Below are positions 27,061-37,350 of a DNA stretch of 64,000 bases, one piece after another. The translations under genes were made by a program, and so were the position numbers. This DNA comes from Caulobacter segnis (lineage in GTDB: Bacteria > Pseudomonadota > Alphaproteobacteria > Caulobacterales > Caulobacteraceae). The notes beneath the pieces are model-generated. The model ran no database searches. It had not been told where the DNA came from and saw nothing but the letters and a program-made list of their open reading frames with translations. Each line of letters begins with the position of its first letter. Within the stretch, counting starts at the first letter, position 1. The stretch covers positions 1,674,001 through 1,738,000 of the forward strand of contig NZ_CP096040.1 of NCBI RefSeq assembly GCF_023935105.1. The letters run 5' to 3'.

Positions 27061-28011
27061 TCAATTTAGAGGATGTCCCGCCTTCAGCAGGAGAGCGACC
27101 ACAGCCAGGGTCGCCAGCGACAGCGCCGTGGTCAGGGCCACGGTGCGCGCCGCGCCCCGGGCGAAGACGCCGTAGGCGCGGGTCTGGATGAAGACGTTCA
27201 CCGCCGTCGGGGCGGCGGCCAATAGCGTCGCGCCGGCGCGGAACGCAGGCGGGGCGGGCGTCAGGCCGATCGCCAGCCAGGCCAGCAGCGGAAAGGCGAC
27301 CAGCTTGGCCACGGCGGCCAGGGCGACGGGACCCCAGGACGGCGCCGCCTCGTCCTCGGTCTCTCTCAGGCCCAGAGCCGCGCCCAGGGCGACCAGGCCC
27401 ACGGGGCTGCCCGAGGCGGCGGCCATGCCGACGGCGCGGTCCAGGGGCTCGGGCAGGGCGATGTCCAGCAGGGCCAGGGCGACCCCGGCCAGGGCGGCGG
27501 CCACCACCGGGTTGCGGAAGGCCTGGAGCGTCGAGCGCCAGACCGAACGGCCCGCCGCCCAGCCCAGCAGGCCGACGCCCATGGCCGCCATCACGACGAA
27601 GTCGATGGCCACGACGCCGGCGACCAGGCGGGCGGTCTCCGCGCCCAGGACCGCCCCGGCGATCGGCAGGGCCAGGAAGGCGCTGTTGCCGACGCTGGCC
27701 GCCATGGCCGCGCCAGCGCGCTCGGCCTTGCTCCAGCCGGGCGGCCGACCGGCCAGCACCACGGCGGTGGTGACGACGAGACCGGCCCCGGCATAAGCCG
27801 CCAGGCCCAGGACCAGGTCGTGCCCAGGGCGTCCCAGGCGCGACAGCGAATGGACCAGCAGGGCGGGAAAGCCGACCCAGTAGACATAGGCCGACAAGCC
27901 CTGGGTCATCCGCGCGTCCAGCAGGCGCAGGCGGCTTAGGGCCAGGCCCGCGGCGACCAGCAGGAAGAACGGCCAGACCCGCGCGACGATATCGAGAACG
28001 AGGATAAGCAC
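27061..28011 (-). CDS. AEC-family (auxin efflux carrier type) transporter
   Basis: An inner-membrane carrier of 316 residues with about ten hydrophobic helices in two halves. AEC features include an early VWPFFLLVAAGLALSRLRLLD, SVGNSAFLALPIAGAVLG in the first half (the unwound Asn-Ser region), a central loop, and APTAVNVFIQTRAYG in the second half, where Pro and Asn are conserved. The substrate is likely an organic anion but cannot be named. It starts 21 bases after the DUF2939 gene on the same strand and ends 85 bases before the siderophore receptor gene. Confidence 0.85.
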   Translation of the reverse strand: MLILVLDIVARVWPFFLLVAAGLALSRLRLLDARMTQGLSAYVYWVGFPALLVHSLSRLGRPGHDLVLGLAAYAGAGLVVTTAVVLAGRPPGWSKAERAGAAMAASVGNSAFLALPIAGAVLGAETARLVAGVVAIDFVVMAAMGVGLLGWAAGRSVWRSTLQAFRNPVVAAALAGVALALLDIALPEPLDRAVGMAAASGSPVGLVALGAALGLRETEDEAAPSWGPVALAAVAKLVAFPLLAWLAIGLTPAPPAFRAGATLLAAAPTAVNVFIQTRAYGVFARGAARTVALTTALSLATLAVVALLLKAGHPLN

Positions 28012-28032
28012 GAAATCAAAGGCCCCTGGACG

Positions 28033-28611
28033 TCAGCCCCGCCGCTCGTCGCTCGGCAGGCGGATATGCACCAGCTTCCAGGTGAACAGCGCCCGGCGCT
28101 CGAACGTGAAGACGGTGATCTTGCCGTCGCGGCCTGGGCGCCTGACCGCGATGCGCACGCGGTTGGGATCCCAATAGACGATGCCGGGATAGGGGCCCTT
28201 GACCGCGTTGGTGATCTGACTGCCCAGCGAACCGTCGCCCGACGCGGCGGGCGGGGCGGCGCCCGGCGCATAGCCGCGTGTCAGGGCCGAGACGCCGGCC
28301 ACGGTCAGGTAGCGATCGACCTTGGGCTCGGGCGGGGCGATGGGCTCGATGGCCTTCTTGAAGACGCCGAGCGGATCGCGCCAGATCGACGGCGGCTCGG
28401 GCTTGTTGGCTGGGGCGTCGACGACCAGCTGGCCCGTGAGGCCGCGGCGGACGGCGGGGAAGTCGACCAGCTCGCCGATCGCCTGGACGTCCTCGTACTG
28501 GGCGGCGGCCTTCAGGGCGCGAAAGGCGAACCAGGGCGCCATGGCGAAGGTGGTGGCGAAGACGAAGATCGCCAGAACGATCAGGTCCCAGATCCGCTTC
28601 TGCAGGGTCAT
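28033..28611 (-). CDS. DUF2939-family membrane-anchored protein
   Basis: A 192-residue protein with one N-terminal hydrophobic helix (about 8-30) and a periplasmic domain: FRALKAAAQYEDVQAIGELVDFPAVRRGLTGQL is the DUF2939 signature, and the C-terminal part ends with strands (VRIAVRRPGRDGKITVFTFERRALFTWKLVHIRLP). Between them is a low-complexity Pro/Ala stretch. The function of the family is not known. It is probably co-transcribed with the AEC transporter gene downstream. Confidence 0.75.
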   Translation of the reverse strand: MTLQKRIWDLIVLAIFVFATTFAMAPWFAFRALKAAAQYEDVQAIGELVDFPAVRRGLTGQLVVDAPANKPEPPSIWRDPLGVFKKAIEPIAPPEPKVDRYLTVAGVSALTRGYAPGAAPPAASGDGSLGSQITNAVKGPYPGIVYWDPNRVRIAVRRPGRDGKITVFTFERRALFTWKLVHIRLPSDERRG

Positions 28612-28955
28612 GCGGCCTCCGAAAAGGTAAACGGGGATAGACCAGCTATCGGCGTTTGCCGCAAGGGCGGCCCTGGTCGAGCCAGGCGGGGGCTGCTGGG
28701 AGACAAAAAAGAACGCCGCTTCCGAAGGGGAAGCGGCGCGGGAGGGGGATCCAGCCGGGGAGGAGGGCTCGACCGGATCACGGCCGAGGCGCCCCGGCGG
28801 ACCGGGACGACTTGCACCTAATTGAACTCTTCATAGTTGCATATGTCAATTATCGCTCAAGGATTGTCGCGCGACGCGACAACGCGCGCGTCGTCAGGCG
28901 CGCCGAGTCCTGCTATCAGCGTCGCGGGGAACGTCAGTATCGAGAGTCACGACAC
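28612..28955. other. intergenic region with candidate sRNA and bidirectional promoter
   Basis: A 344-base gap between divergent genes. It contains the candidate minus-strand small RNA (28705-28814), a 7-base inverted repeat TAATTGA (28819-28825) / TCAATTA (28846-28852) spanning the presumed promoter, and an AT-rich island at about 28815-28860. The remaining part (28860-28955) is the leader of the CAP-domain gene. Confidence 0.5.
28705..28814 (-). ncRNA. candidate small RNA with anti-Shine-Dalgarno loops
   Basis: On the minus strand a TTGACA (28849-28844) and a TTCAAT (28826-28821), 17 bases apart, form a plausible promoter. A strong intrinsic terminator lies about 100 bases downstream: a 10-base-pair stem 28714-28723/28729-28738 followed by TTCTTTTTT. 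No minus-strand gene begins between this terminator and the icd terminator 850 bases away, so an independent short transcript is the simplest reading. It would carry CCCTCCTCCCC (28767-28757), between GATCC and GGATC segments that could pair, and CCCCCTCC (28748-28741). C-rich CCUCC loops are a known mRNA-targeting feature of alphaproteobacterial sRNAs. Ends are estimates. Confidence 0.5.
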
Positions 28956-29576
28956 GTGTTGCGCCGTCCTCCTCGCGACAGCCGGGCGCTCGCCCGCGCG
29001 CGCTCGGCCGCCATGCTCGCGGCCATCTTCCTGATCCCCGCAGTCGTCAATCCCACCATCGCTCGGGCCGCAGACCTGGAAGAGGCGGTGCTGGACGAGG
29101 TCAACTATGTCCGCGCCCGCCCGGCCGAATACGCCCGCGAGCTGCGCCACGCGCCCGATTGGGCGTTCGAGCAGGAGGAGGCGGGCGCGGTGGAAGAGGC
29201 GATCGACTTCCTGGAGCGTCAGCCGCCGCTCGCCCCGCTGAGAGGGGATCCGCGCCTGGACGCCGCGGCCCGGGTCCACGCCCAGGCCCAAGGCGCGCGC
29301 GGCGACGTCGGCCATGGGGCGGCGGGCAGCCTGGGCGGACGCCTGCGCACCGCCGGGATCTTCGCCGGCCTGTGCGCCGAGAACATCTCCTACGGCTCCG
29401 ACGATGCTCGCGCGATCGTGCGCCAGCTGGTCATCGACAGCCGCGTGGCCGGGCGCGGGCATCGCCGCAACATCTTCTCCAGCGGCTACAGCGCCGCGGG
29501 CGTGGCCTGCGGGGCGCATCGCCAGTGGGGCTCGATGTGCGTGATCGACTTCGCCGGCGCGATCGTCCAGCGCTGA
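28956..29576 (+). CDS. CAP (SCP/PR1) domain exported protein
   Basis: A protein of about 206 residues with an N-terminal hydrophobic export segment (SAAMLAAIFLIPAVVNPTIARA) and one CAP domain: VLDEVNYVRARPAEYARELR, the first helix; LDAAARVHAQAQGARGDVGHG with the conserved His; CAENISYG; and RGHRRNIFSSGYSAAGVACG. Bacterial CAP proteins are secreted or cell-surface proteins of mostly unknown function. The ORF is open far upstream, so the start is uncertain: GTG 28956 gives a basic n-region, ATG 29013 gives a shorter signal. It shares a terminator with convergent icd. Confidence 0.78.
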   Translation: MLRRPPRDSRALARARSAAMLAAIFLIPAVVNPTIARAADLEEAVLDEVNYVRARPAEYARELRHAPDWAFEQEEAGAVEEAIDFLERQPPLAPLRGDPRLDAAARVHAQAQGARGDVGHGAAGSLGGRLRTAGIFAGLCAENISYGSDDARAIVRQLVIDSRVAGRGHRRNIFSSGYSAAGVACGAHRQWGSMCVIDFAGAIVQR

Positions 29577-29594
29577 GCGGGTCCAGAAACGAAA

Positions 29595-29622
29595 AACGCC
29601 CCGGGAGAGGTCCCGGGGCGTT
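29595..29622. terminator. bidirectional terminator between CAP gene and icd
   Basis: A 12-base-pair stem (AACGCCCCGGGA / TCCCGGGGCGTT) with a 4-base loop. The plus strand continues as CTTGTCTTT, and the minus strand as TTTCGTTTC after the A-rich arm, so it can serve both convergent genes. Confidence 0.85.
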
Positions 29623-29646
29623 CTTGTCTTTGACCTTGAGGTCGCC

Positions 29647-30861
29647 TTAGGCGGCCATGGCCTTCTTCAGGTTCTCGTCGATCTTGTCGAGGAAGCCTTC
29701 GGTCGTCAGCCAGCCTTGCTTGTCGCCGACCAGCAGGGCCAGATCCTTGGTCATGTAGCCGCTCTCGACGGTGTCGATGCAGACCTTTTCCAGGGTGGCG
29801 GCGAAGTCGGCCAGTTCCTGGTTGTTGTCCAGCTTGGCGCGGTGAGCCAGGCCACGGGTCCAGGCGAAGATCGAGGCGATCGAGTTGGTCGAGGTGCTCT
29901 CGCCCTTCTGATGCTGGCGATAGTGGCGGGTGACGGTGCCGTGGGCGGCTTCGGCTTCCACCGTCTTGCCGTCCGGCGTCATCAGAACCGAGGTCATCAG
30001 GCCCAGCGAGCCGAAGCCCTGGGCGACGATGTCCGACTGCACGTCGCCGTCGTAGTTCTTGCAAGCCCAGACGTAGCCGCCCGACCACTTCAGCGCCGAG
30101 GCGACCATGTCGTCGATCAGGCGGTGCTCGTAGTGGATGCCCTTGGCCTTGAACTGGTCGGCGTATTCGGTGTCGAAGATCTCCTGGAAGATGTCCTTGA
30201 AGCGGCCGTCATAGGCCTTGAGGATCGTGTTCTTCGTGGAGAGATAGACCGGATAGCCGCGGTTCAGGCCGTAGGCGAACGAGGCGCGGGCGAAGTCGCG
30301 GATCGAGTCGTCGAGGTTGTACATCGCCATGGCGACGCCCGCGTCCGGGGCCTTGAACACTTCGTGCTCGATCGTCTGGCCGTCTTCGCCGACGAACTTG
30401 ATCGACAGGGTGCCCTTGCCGGGGAACTTAAAGTCGGTGGCGCGGTATTGGTCGCCGAACGCGTGGCGGCCGACGATGATCGGCTGGGTCCAGCCCGGCA
30501 CCAGGCGCGGCACGTTCTGGCAGATGATCGGCTCGCGGAAGATCACGCCGCCCAGGATGTTGCGGATCGTGCCGTTCGGCGACTTCCACATCTTCTTGAG
30601 CTTGAATTCCTCGACGCGGGCTTCGTCCGGCGTGATGGTCGCGCACTTGACGGCGACGCCGTGCTTCTTCGTGGCGTTGGCCGCGTCGATGGTCACCTGG
30701 TCGTCGGTGGCGTCGCGGTTCTCGACCGACAGGTCGTAGTAGTCCAGTTCCAGGTCCAGATACGGGAAGATCAGCTTATCCTTGATGAGCTTCCAGATGA
30801 TCCGGGTCATTTCGTCCCCGTCCATGTCGACGACGGGGTTGGCGACTTTGATCTTGGCCAT
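29647..30861 (-). CDS. icd: NADP-dependent isocitrate dehydrogenase
   Basis: TCA-cycle enzyme that oxidises isocitrate to 2-oxoglutarate with NADPH formation. At 404 residues it belongs to the eukaryote-like homodimeric type: [27 protein letters not shown] at the start, [19 protein letters not shown] (substrate-binding Ser and Arg), [15 protein letters not shown] [22 protein letters not shown] with metal-binding Asp, and [17 protein letters not shown] for NADP binding. It is a single gene with a good terminator. Confidence 0.97.
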   Translation of the reverse strand: MAKIKVANPVVDMDGDEMTRIIWKLIKDKLIFPYLDLELDYYDLSVENRDATDDQVTIDAANATKKHGVAVKCATITPDEARVEEFKLKKMWKSPNGTIRNILGGVIFREPIICQNVPRLVPGWTQPIIVGRHAFGDQYRATDFKFPGKGTLSIKFVGEDGQTIEHEVFKAPDAGVAMAMYNLDDSIRDFARASFAYGLNRGYPVYLSTKNTILKAYDGRFKDIFQEIFDTEYADQFKAKGIHYEHRLIDDMVASALKWSGGYVWACKNYDGDVQSDIVAQGFGSLGLMTSVLMTPDGKTVEAEAAHGTVTRHYRQHQKGESTSTNSIASIFAWTRGLAHRAKLDNNQELADFAATLEKVCIDTVESGYMTKDLALLVGDKQGWLTTEGFLDKIDENLKKAMAA

Positions 30862-30989
30862 TGCGGGGATGTTCCTCTGGCGGTGGCGCGCCTATGGCGA
30901 TCTGGCGCACAGGGCCAGGAAGCGGCGCGGACCGGGAGGCTATAGACTGTTGCGTCGCGGGGGAAAAGCCGGAGGCTTCACCGCGCGCG

Positions 30990-31985
30990 CTAGAACTCCT
31001 CCAGCACCGCCTTGCCGACATCGGTGACGATCCGCTCGCGCGTGGCCCCATCGGCCGTCGAGGCAGTCAGGAAGACGACGAAGGCGATACGGCGGCCGTC
31101 CTTGAGTTCCACGAAGGCGAGGGCATGGCTGGTCGGCGAGACGCCCAGATCCGGCGGCGCGGCGCCGGCCGACTGGATGATCTTGGCGTCCTTCGGCAGG
31201 GCGTTGGCCAGATAGCCCGGATCGCGGCCGAGCAGCCTGGCGGGGTCCGGCTTCTGGACCAGCTCGCGATTGATGAAGGCTTCCAGCAACCGGATCATGC
31301 CGACGGGCGTGGCGGTGTCGCGCGGGTCGCGCCCTCGCTCGCGGCCAGCCTGGGCGCGCTGCTCGGCTGGCACGGCGTTAACGGCGCGGCGCCAGGCCGC
31401 CTCGCCCTTCCAGTCGGCCCGGAACGAGGCCAGGCCTCGCGCATCGGTGGCGATCTGGCGGCGATAGCGGTCGACGCTGACGTGGTCGATCCGCTTGACC
31501 AGAAGCCAGCCGTCCACGCCGCCCGGGCCGCCGACGCGCTTGATCAGCAGGTCCAGGGCGGTGTTGTCGCCGTTGCGGGCCAGGCGTTCCAGCTCGGCGA
31601 CGCTCCAGGTCCGGCGTGTGGGCCAGGCGTCCGCGACCGCGCTGGGCGGCGGCGACAGGTCGACGTCGCGGACGGTCAGGACCTCGCTTTCGGGCAGGCT
31701 TCCCGCCTCGATCTCGGCCATCACGGCGGCCAGGATCGGGATGCGCGCGGCGCCGCCCAGCGAGAACGGCCGGTCGCCGTTGAACGCCCAAAGCTGCCGG
31801 GTGCCCAGATCCTCGACCGCCACGCCCAGCACGGCCGGCTGGGCGCGGATGGCGATAGCCTCGATCCGCTTCTGCAGCCGCTTGGGCTGCATCGCGGGCT
31901 CCTCCTGGCCCAGCATCGGCTTTTCATGGCAGGCGTGCAGCAGGGGCAGGGCGAGGAGGGCGGTCAGGAGGGCGCGGCGCGACAT
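30990..31985 (-). CDS. class A beta-lactamase-fold lipoprotein lacking the active site
   Basis: A 331-residue protein with a lipoprotein signal (LPLLHAC, Cys near residue 19) and a class A beta-lactamase/serine hydrolase fold over about 40-330. The alignable landmarks are altered: the SxxK position reads GAAR (FSLGGAARIPILAAVMAEIE), SDN reads GDN (RNGDNTALDLLIKRVGG), and KTG reads QSAG (KIIQSAGAAPP). The structural TPVGMIRLLEAF helix remains. It therefore cannot use the normal serine mechanism and may bind peptidoglycan or another ligand. Reading further upstream in the ORF is antisense to trmJ. The start at ATG 31985 gives the signal peptide. Confidence 0.8.
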   Translation of the reverse strand: MSRRALLTALLALPLLHACHEKPMLGQEEPAMQPKRLQKRIEAIAIRAQPAVLGVAVEDLGTRQLWAFNGDRPFSLGGAARIPILAAVMAEIEAGSLPESEVLTVRDVDLSPPPSAVADAWPTRRTWSVAELERLARNGDNTALDLLIKRVGGPGGVDGWLLVKRIDHVSVDRYRRQIATDARGLASFRADWKGEAAWRRAVNAVPAEQRAQAGRERGRDPRDTATPVGMIRLLEAFINRELVQKPDPARLLGRDPGYLANALPKDAKIIQSAGAAPPDLGVSPTSHALAFVELKDGRRIAFVVFLTASTADGATRERIVTDVGKAVLEEF

Positions 31986-32060
31986 GCGGGCTAAACGCGG
32001 CGGCGGCGGTTCGGCTGCTAAAGCTTGCATCCGGCGTCCAGTCAGCGGCAAAGGGTGCGG

Positions 32061-32858
32061 ATGACCGAAGACTTCAAGCCTGTCCCGCCTTGCGTGATCC
32101 TGAACGAGCCTCAGCTGGCCGAGAACATCGGCTCGGTGGCCCGGGTGATGGCCAATTTCGGGCTGTATGACTTGCGCCTGGTGCGGCCGCGTGACGGCTG
32201 GCCGCAGGAGCGGGCCTGGGCTAGCGCCTCGGGCGCCAACTGGCCGCTGGACGACGCCAAGGTGTTCGACAGCCTGGAGGCGGCGATCGCCGACCTGAAA
32301 CTGGTCTACGCCACCACGGCTCGCCCGCGCGAGACGCGCCTGCCGGTCTACACCCCGCGCGAAAGCGCCGGCCATCTGGCGGACGAAGTCGCCCAAGGCC
32401 GCAAGGTCGGCCTGCTGTTCGGCGGAGAGCGCGCGGGGCTCGAAACCCACGACATCGCCCTGTGCCAGGCCATCGTCTCGATCCCGATCGACGAGCGCTT
32501 TCGCTCGCTGAACCTGGCCCAGGCGGTGTCGATCAACGCCTACGAATGGAAGATGACCCAGGACGATCGGCCCTGGAAGAAGTTCGAGCACAATGTCGAG
32601 GAGCCCGCCGATCAGGCGACGCTGCTGGGGTTGTACGAGCACCTCGAGGACGAGCTGGACAAGGCTGGCTTCTACCATCCGCCGGAGAAGAAGCCGTCGA
32701 TGGTCCGCAATCTGCGCGTTCCGTTGGCGCGCGCGCGCCTGACCGACCAGGAGGTCCGCACCTTCCGGGGCGTGATCACCGCGCTCAGCAAGGGGCGCGG
32801 CCGCGTCCTGGCCAAGCTGGCCGAGAAGGCGAAGGGCGGCGAGGGCGAGGCTCCTTAA
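32061..32858 (+). CDS. trmJ: TrmJ-like SPOUT tRNA methyltransferase
   Basis: A 265-residue SAM-dependent methyltransferase of the SpoU/TrmH superfamily, expected to 2'-O-methylate the tRNA anticodon loop. The start (VILNEPQLAENIGSVARVMANFGLYDLRLV) is motif 1 with the conserved Asn and Arg; LLFGGERAGLET is motif 2; VSIPIDERFRSLNLAQAVSINAYE is motif 3, which forms the knot and binds SAM. The C-terminal helices (TLLGLYEHLEDELDKAGFYHPPEKKPSMVRNLR) match the TrmJ group. The ATG at 32061 is chosen over 32025, which overlaps the divergent promoter region. Confidence 0.9.
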   Translation: MTEDFKPVPPCVILNEPQLAENIGSVARVMANFGLYDLRLVRPRDGWPQERAWASASGANWPLDDAKVFDSLEAAIADLKLVYATTARPRETRLPVYTPRESAGHLADEVAQGRKVGLLFGGERAGLETHDIALCQAIVSIPIDERFRSLNLAQAVSINAYEWKMTQDDRPWKKFEHNVEEPADQATLLGLYEHLEDELDKAGFYHPPEKKPSMVRNLRVPLARARLTDQEVRTFRGVITALSKGRGRVLAKLAEKAKGGEGEAP

Positions 32859-32966
32859 GGACGCCCCGCTAAGGAGGCGCGGCGACCGGCGGAATTGACC
32901 TCGATCATCCGCCGCTGGACGGGGCGGGCGCACGGTTCCTGGCGTGGTCAAGCCAAGGAGTTGCGG

Positions 32967-33383
32967 ATGACCCCCGATGCAAGAACCCTGATCGTCGTCG
33001 CCGACGGGCGCCGCGCCCGCTTGCTGGAGCAGCCGCGCATCGGCGGCTCGCTGCACGATCGTCCCGAATGGCTGTCAGGCCTGAAGGAGCATCACGAGCA
33101 CGACGGCCCCAGCCACATCACCCATCCGGGCGACGCGCGGGACCGAGCCGAGAAGGCGTTCCTGCGCGATCTGGCCAAGCGCCTGGATGACCTGAACGCC
33201 CGCCACGGCTTCGACCAGGTGATCCTGGTGGCGCCGCCGCGCGCCCTGGGCCACCTGCGCCGAGGCCTGTCGACGGCGGTGGCCCGCAAGGTCATCGGCT
33301 CGGACGCCCACGAGCGCGTCGACGCCACCATCATCACCCTGCAGAGCGTGGTTCAGGCCGCGCGCTTCGCCGACGCCGCCTGA
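32967..33383 (+). CDS. host-attachment family protein
   Basis: A small cytoplasmic protein of 138 residues of the family annotated as required for attachment to host cells. It has TLIVVADGRRARLLEQP at the start, a His-rich middle (KEHHEHDGPSHITHPGDARDRAEKAFLRDLAKRLDD), and QVILVAPPRALGHLRRGLSTAVARKVIG near the end, an eRF1-domain-3-like fold pattern. Real functions are not established. The ATG at 32967 follows AAGGAG. Confidence 0.82.
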   Translation: MTPDARTLIVVADGRRARLLEQPRIGGSLHDRPEWLSGLKEHHEHDGPSHITHPGDARDRAEKAFLRDLAKRLDDLNARHGFDQVILVAPPRALGHLRRGLSTAVARKVIGSDAHERVDATIITLQSVVQAARFADAA

Positions 33384-33489
33384 CCGTGTGGGGGCGGGGA
33401 AGGGCTCGGCCCTTCCCCGATCCGCGCCTCTTGCGCGCTCGTCCGATCACGCGTTCACTGCCCTCAAACAGATGTTCGGGGAGGGCGGC

Positions 33490-34773
33490 ATGAACCGTCG
33501 GGAACTGCTGGCCGTGGCTGGCATGCTGGGCTTGGCGCCGACCCTGGCGCGCGCCGCCGGCCAAGGGGGCGACGCGACCGCCGCGCGGGACGCCTATCTC
33601 TACACCCTGCCGCTGATCGAGATGGCCACGGCCCGAGAGCGGATCCTCAAGATCCCCGGCGCAGCGATCAACACGCTGAGGCACACCCGCACCCTGTCGG
33701 ACCACACGGCCCGCTGGGTCACGACGCCGAACAACGACACCCTCTATTCACCGGCCTTCCTGGACCTGACCAAGGGCCCGGTGACCCTGACCATCCCGCC
33801 GATGGGCAAGCGCTACTACTCGGCGGCGGTGATGGACATGTTCACCAACAACAACGTCGTGCTGAGCACGCGCACCGTCGGTGGCGAGGGCGGAACCTTC
33901 ACCCTGGTCGGGCCCGGCCAGGCCTCGACGGGCCCCAATCCCACGCGCATCGCCACGCCGCACGCCTGGCTGCTGATCCGAACCCTGACGGACGGTGGCG
34001 ACGATCTGGACGCCACGCACAAGTCCCAGGACGGCTTCAAGCTGACCGGTCCGGCCGGCGCGCCGACCGCGACCTACGCCAACCGCGACGCCAAGCCGGC
34101 CGACTATTTCGCGGCCGCCCGCGCCTTGCTGGCCAGCGATCCGGCCCCGCCGACCGATCAGCGGATCCTGCGTCGCACGGGCGCTTTCCTGGGCGATGGC
34201 TCCTTCGATGAGGCCGCGGCCGCCGCAGGCGTCGAGCAGGCCCGCACGATCGCCGTGTTCGCCAAGGACAGGATGGTCTTCACTGGCGGCTGGTCGTACC
34301 CGCGCGCCAATCTCGGCGACTATGGCCAGGACTACCTCTATCGCGCCATCGTCGCCCAGCAGGGCTTGGGCGCGCTGCCGGTGGCCGAGGCCATGTACAT
34401 GAAGGCCGCTGGCGACAATGGCGCGGGCGTGTTCACCGGCGATGGCCTCTATCGCCTGACCCTGCCCGCCCAACTGCCGCTGGACGGTTTTTGGTCGCTG
34501 TCGATGTACGAGGCCACCGCCGACGGCCAGTTCTTTTTCACCGACAATCCGCTGAAGCGCTACGCGATCGGCGACCGCACGGCGGGGCTGAAGCGCAATG
34601 CCGACGCGACCCTGGACCTGTGGATCGGCCGGACCGACCCGGGCGGCGAGCGAACGCCCAACTGGCTGCCCGCGCCCAAGGCGGGCCCGTTCGCGATGTA
34701 TCTGCGCGCCTATCTGCCGCGCGCCGAATTCCTGGACGGCCGCTTCCGCCTGCCGGCGATCGTCAAGGCTTAG
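33490..34773 (+). CDS. exported DUF1254/DUF1214 protein
   Basis: A 427-residue protein with a twin-arginine-like signal (MNRRELLAVAGMLGLAPTLARA). DUF1254 follows (about 40-165: YLYTLPLIEMATAR, WVTTPNNDTLYSPAFLDLTKGP and RYYSAAVMDMFTNN), then a linker and DUF1214 (about 310-415: FWSLSMYEATADGQFF). Proteins of this plan are common in soil and water bacteria; function is unknown, with suggestions of cell-surface or lipid-related roles. The ATG at 33490 is preferred over earlier codons because it starts the signal peptide. Confidence 0.88.
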   Translation: MNRRELLAVAGMLGLAPTLARAAGQGGDATAARDAYLYTLPLIEMATARERILKIPGAAINTLRHTRTLSDHTARWVTTPNNDTLYSPAFLDLTKGPVTLTIPPMGKRYYSAAVMDMFTNNNVVLSTRTVGGEGGTFTLVGPGQASTGPNPTRIATPHAWLLIRTLTDGGDDLDATHKSQDGFKLTGPAGAPTATYANRDAKPADYFAAARALLASDPAPPTDQRILRRTGAFLGDGSFDEAAAAAGVEQARTIAVFAKDRMVFTGGWSYPRANLGDYGQDYLYRAIVAQQGLGALPVAEAMYMKAAGDNGAGVFTGDGLYRLTLPAQLPLDGFWSLSMYEATADGQFFFTDNPLKRYAIGDRTAGLKRNADATLDLWIGRTDPGGERTPNWLPAPKAGPFAMYLRAYLPRAEFLDGRFRLPAIVKA

Positions 34774-34781
34774 CCCAAACC

Positions 34782-35186
34782 TCAGGCCGAGATGGAGTCG
34801 TAGACCACCACCTTCGCCCAAAGGTGGCCGCAGTCCTTGACGAACTTCAGGTGCAGCGGATGGTCCTGGTAGAGCTTCTGGTCCTCGACGCTCTTGAAGA
34901 CCATCAGTTCCGAGACGTCGTAGCTGTTGTCGACGACGTCGCGTTTCTCGGTCGAGGCCGGGACGCCGATATGCAGCTGCTGGATGACCTCGATCCCCCG
35001 CAGGGGCTTCAGGCCGGCGATCAGCTGATCGCGATCGGCTCTCGAGCCGGCGTTCTTCAGCCAGAAAAAGACGTGGTGGATCAAGGTCGGCGCTCCGGAG
35101 GCTTCAGCGGCCGTGGCTGTCGAAACGGCGCCGACGCCGGCCGCGAGGCCGCCCGACAGCAGGACGCGACGATCGAAAGACGGCAT
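34782..35186 (-). CDS. exported Dabb (stress-responsive alpha/beta barrel) protein
   Basis: A 134-residue protein with a twin-arginine-like signal ([17 protein letters not shown]) and a Dabb domain: [62 protein letters not shown]. The HHVFFWLK and HPLH elements are the family signature. Dabb proteins are ferredoxin-like dimers with varied or unknown functions. The ORF continues upstream to 35234, but ATG 35186 gives a good signal. Confidence 0.85.
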   Translation of the reverse strand: MPSFDRRVLLSGGLAAGVGAVSTATAAEASGAPTLIHHVFFWLKNAGSRADRDQLIAGLKPLRGIEVIQQLHIGVPASTEKRDVVDNSYDVSELMVFKSVEDQKLYQDHPLHLKFVKDCGHLWAKVVVYDSISA

Positions 35187-35235
35187 GGGGGATCCTTTGG
35201 TCTTGGGCGTTACCTGCGCGCGCACCCTAGGCAAG

Positions 35236-36126
35236 CTAGCCGGCGACTGCCAGACGGTGTTCCAGATGCTCGACCAGCAGCCGCACCTTGGCGGGCAGCA
35301 GGCGCAGGTGCGGATAGACGGCCCAGACGCCCTCGTCGGCCGGGCGGTGGGTTTCCAGCAGCGGGACCAGGCGGCCTTCGGCGATGGCCGTGTCGACGTA
35401 GAAGTTCGGCAACTGGCAGACGCCCAGGCCCTGCAAGGCGGCGTCCAGCACGGCCTGGCCGCTGTTGCAGCGCCAGCGGCCTTGCGGCTTGAACGCGATC
35501 TCGCGCTCGCCGTCGGGGCCCGTCTCGCGGAACGGCCAGGTCTCGGCCGCGCCGAGAACGCAGGCGTGGTTGACGAGGTCGGCGATCGTCCGGGGCGCGC
35601 CGGTCCGCGCCAGATAGGCCGGGGCGGCGGTGAGGCGTCGGGTGCGCGAGGCCAGGCGCTTGGCGATCAGGCGGCTATCGGTCAGCCGGCCGAAGCGGAT
35701 GGCCAGGTCGAAACCCTCGCTGACGATGTCGCGGACCGCGTCGTGCAGGTCGATCTCGATCGACAGCTTGGGATGGGCCAGGGCGAAGGCGTTGACGGCG
35801 GGGACGACGAACCGCTCGCCATACGCCGTCGAGCAGGTCATCCGCAGTTGGCCCTTCAGCTCGCCGTCCTCCTCGCCGACCACGGCCAGGGCCTCGTCGC
35901 GGTCCAGGATCAGCTGGCGGCAGCGGGTCAGGAAGGCGCGTCCGGCGTCGGTCAGGCTGACCCGGCGGGTGGTGCGATAGAGCAGGCGGGTCTGCAGTCG
36001 CTCCTCCAGCGCCGCCACCGCCCGGCTGACGCCGGAGGTCGACAGGCCCAGCCGCCGCGCGGCCTGGGAGAAGCTCTCGGCCTCGGCCGTGGCCACGAAT
36101 TCGTCGATCCCGTCCCAGCGGCTCAT
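35236..36126 (-). CDS. LysR-family transcription regulator
   Basis: A 296-residue regulator: winged HTH at residues 1-65 ([53 protein letters not shown]) and a substrate-binding-type effector domain (about 90-290). It is divergent from frmA with 114 bases between the starts, and an inverted repeat with a T-N11-A core lies in between. By the usual LysR logic it may control itself and the formaldehyde operon, but its close relatives often regulate unrelated genes. Confidence 0.93.
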   Translation of the reverse strand: MSRWDGIDEFVATAEAESFSQAARRLGLSTSGVSRAVAALEERLQTRLLYRTTRRVSLTDAGRAFLTRCRQLILDRDEALAVVGEEDGELKGQLRMTCSTAYGERFVVPAVNAFALAHPKLSIEIDLHDAVRDIVSEGFDLAIRFGRLTDSRLIAKRLASRTRRLTAAPAYLARTGAPRTIADLVNHACVLGAAETWPFRETGPDGEREIAFKPQGRWRCNSGQAVLDAALQGLGVCQLPNFYVDTAIAEGRLVPLLETHRPADEGVWAVYPHLRLLPAKVRLLVEHLEHRLAVAG

Positions 36127-36143
36127 GCGCCAGCGATGCGCCG

Positions 36144-36165
36144 ATTGTTCAATCTGAGCAACAAT
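36144..36165. promoter_or_regulatory. LysR-type operator between lysR and frmA
   Basis: ATTGTT-N10-AACAAT forms an inverted repeat (36144-36149 and 36160-36165) that extends to TTGTTC/GAGCAA with one mismatch, in an AT-rich spot 18 bases upstream of the LysR start. It fits a LysR binding site. Confidence 0.5.
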
Positions 36166-36240
36166 GTTTTGCGCATGCAGGGATTATCGACGCGGCCGGC
36201 GCGGCGTACCAAGATCGCGCAAATTTCTGGAGACCTGACG

Positions 36241-37349
<1,109 letters not shown>

Positions 37350-37350
<1 letters not shown>

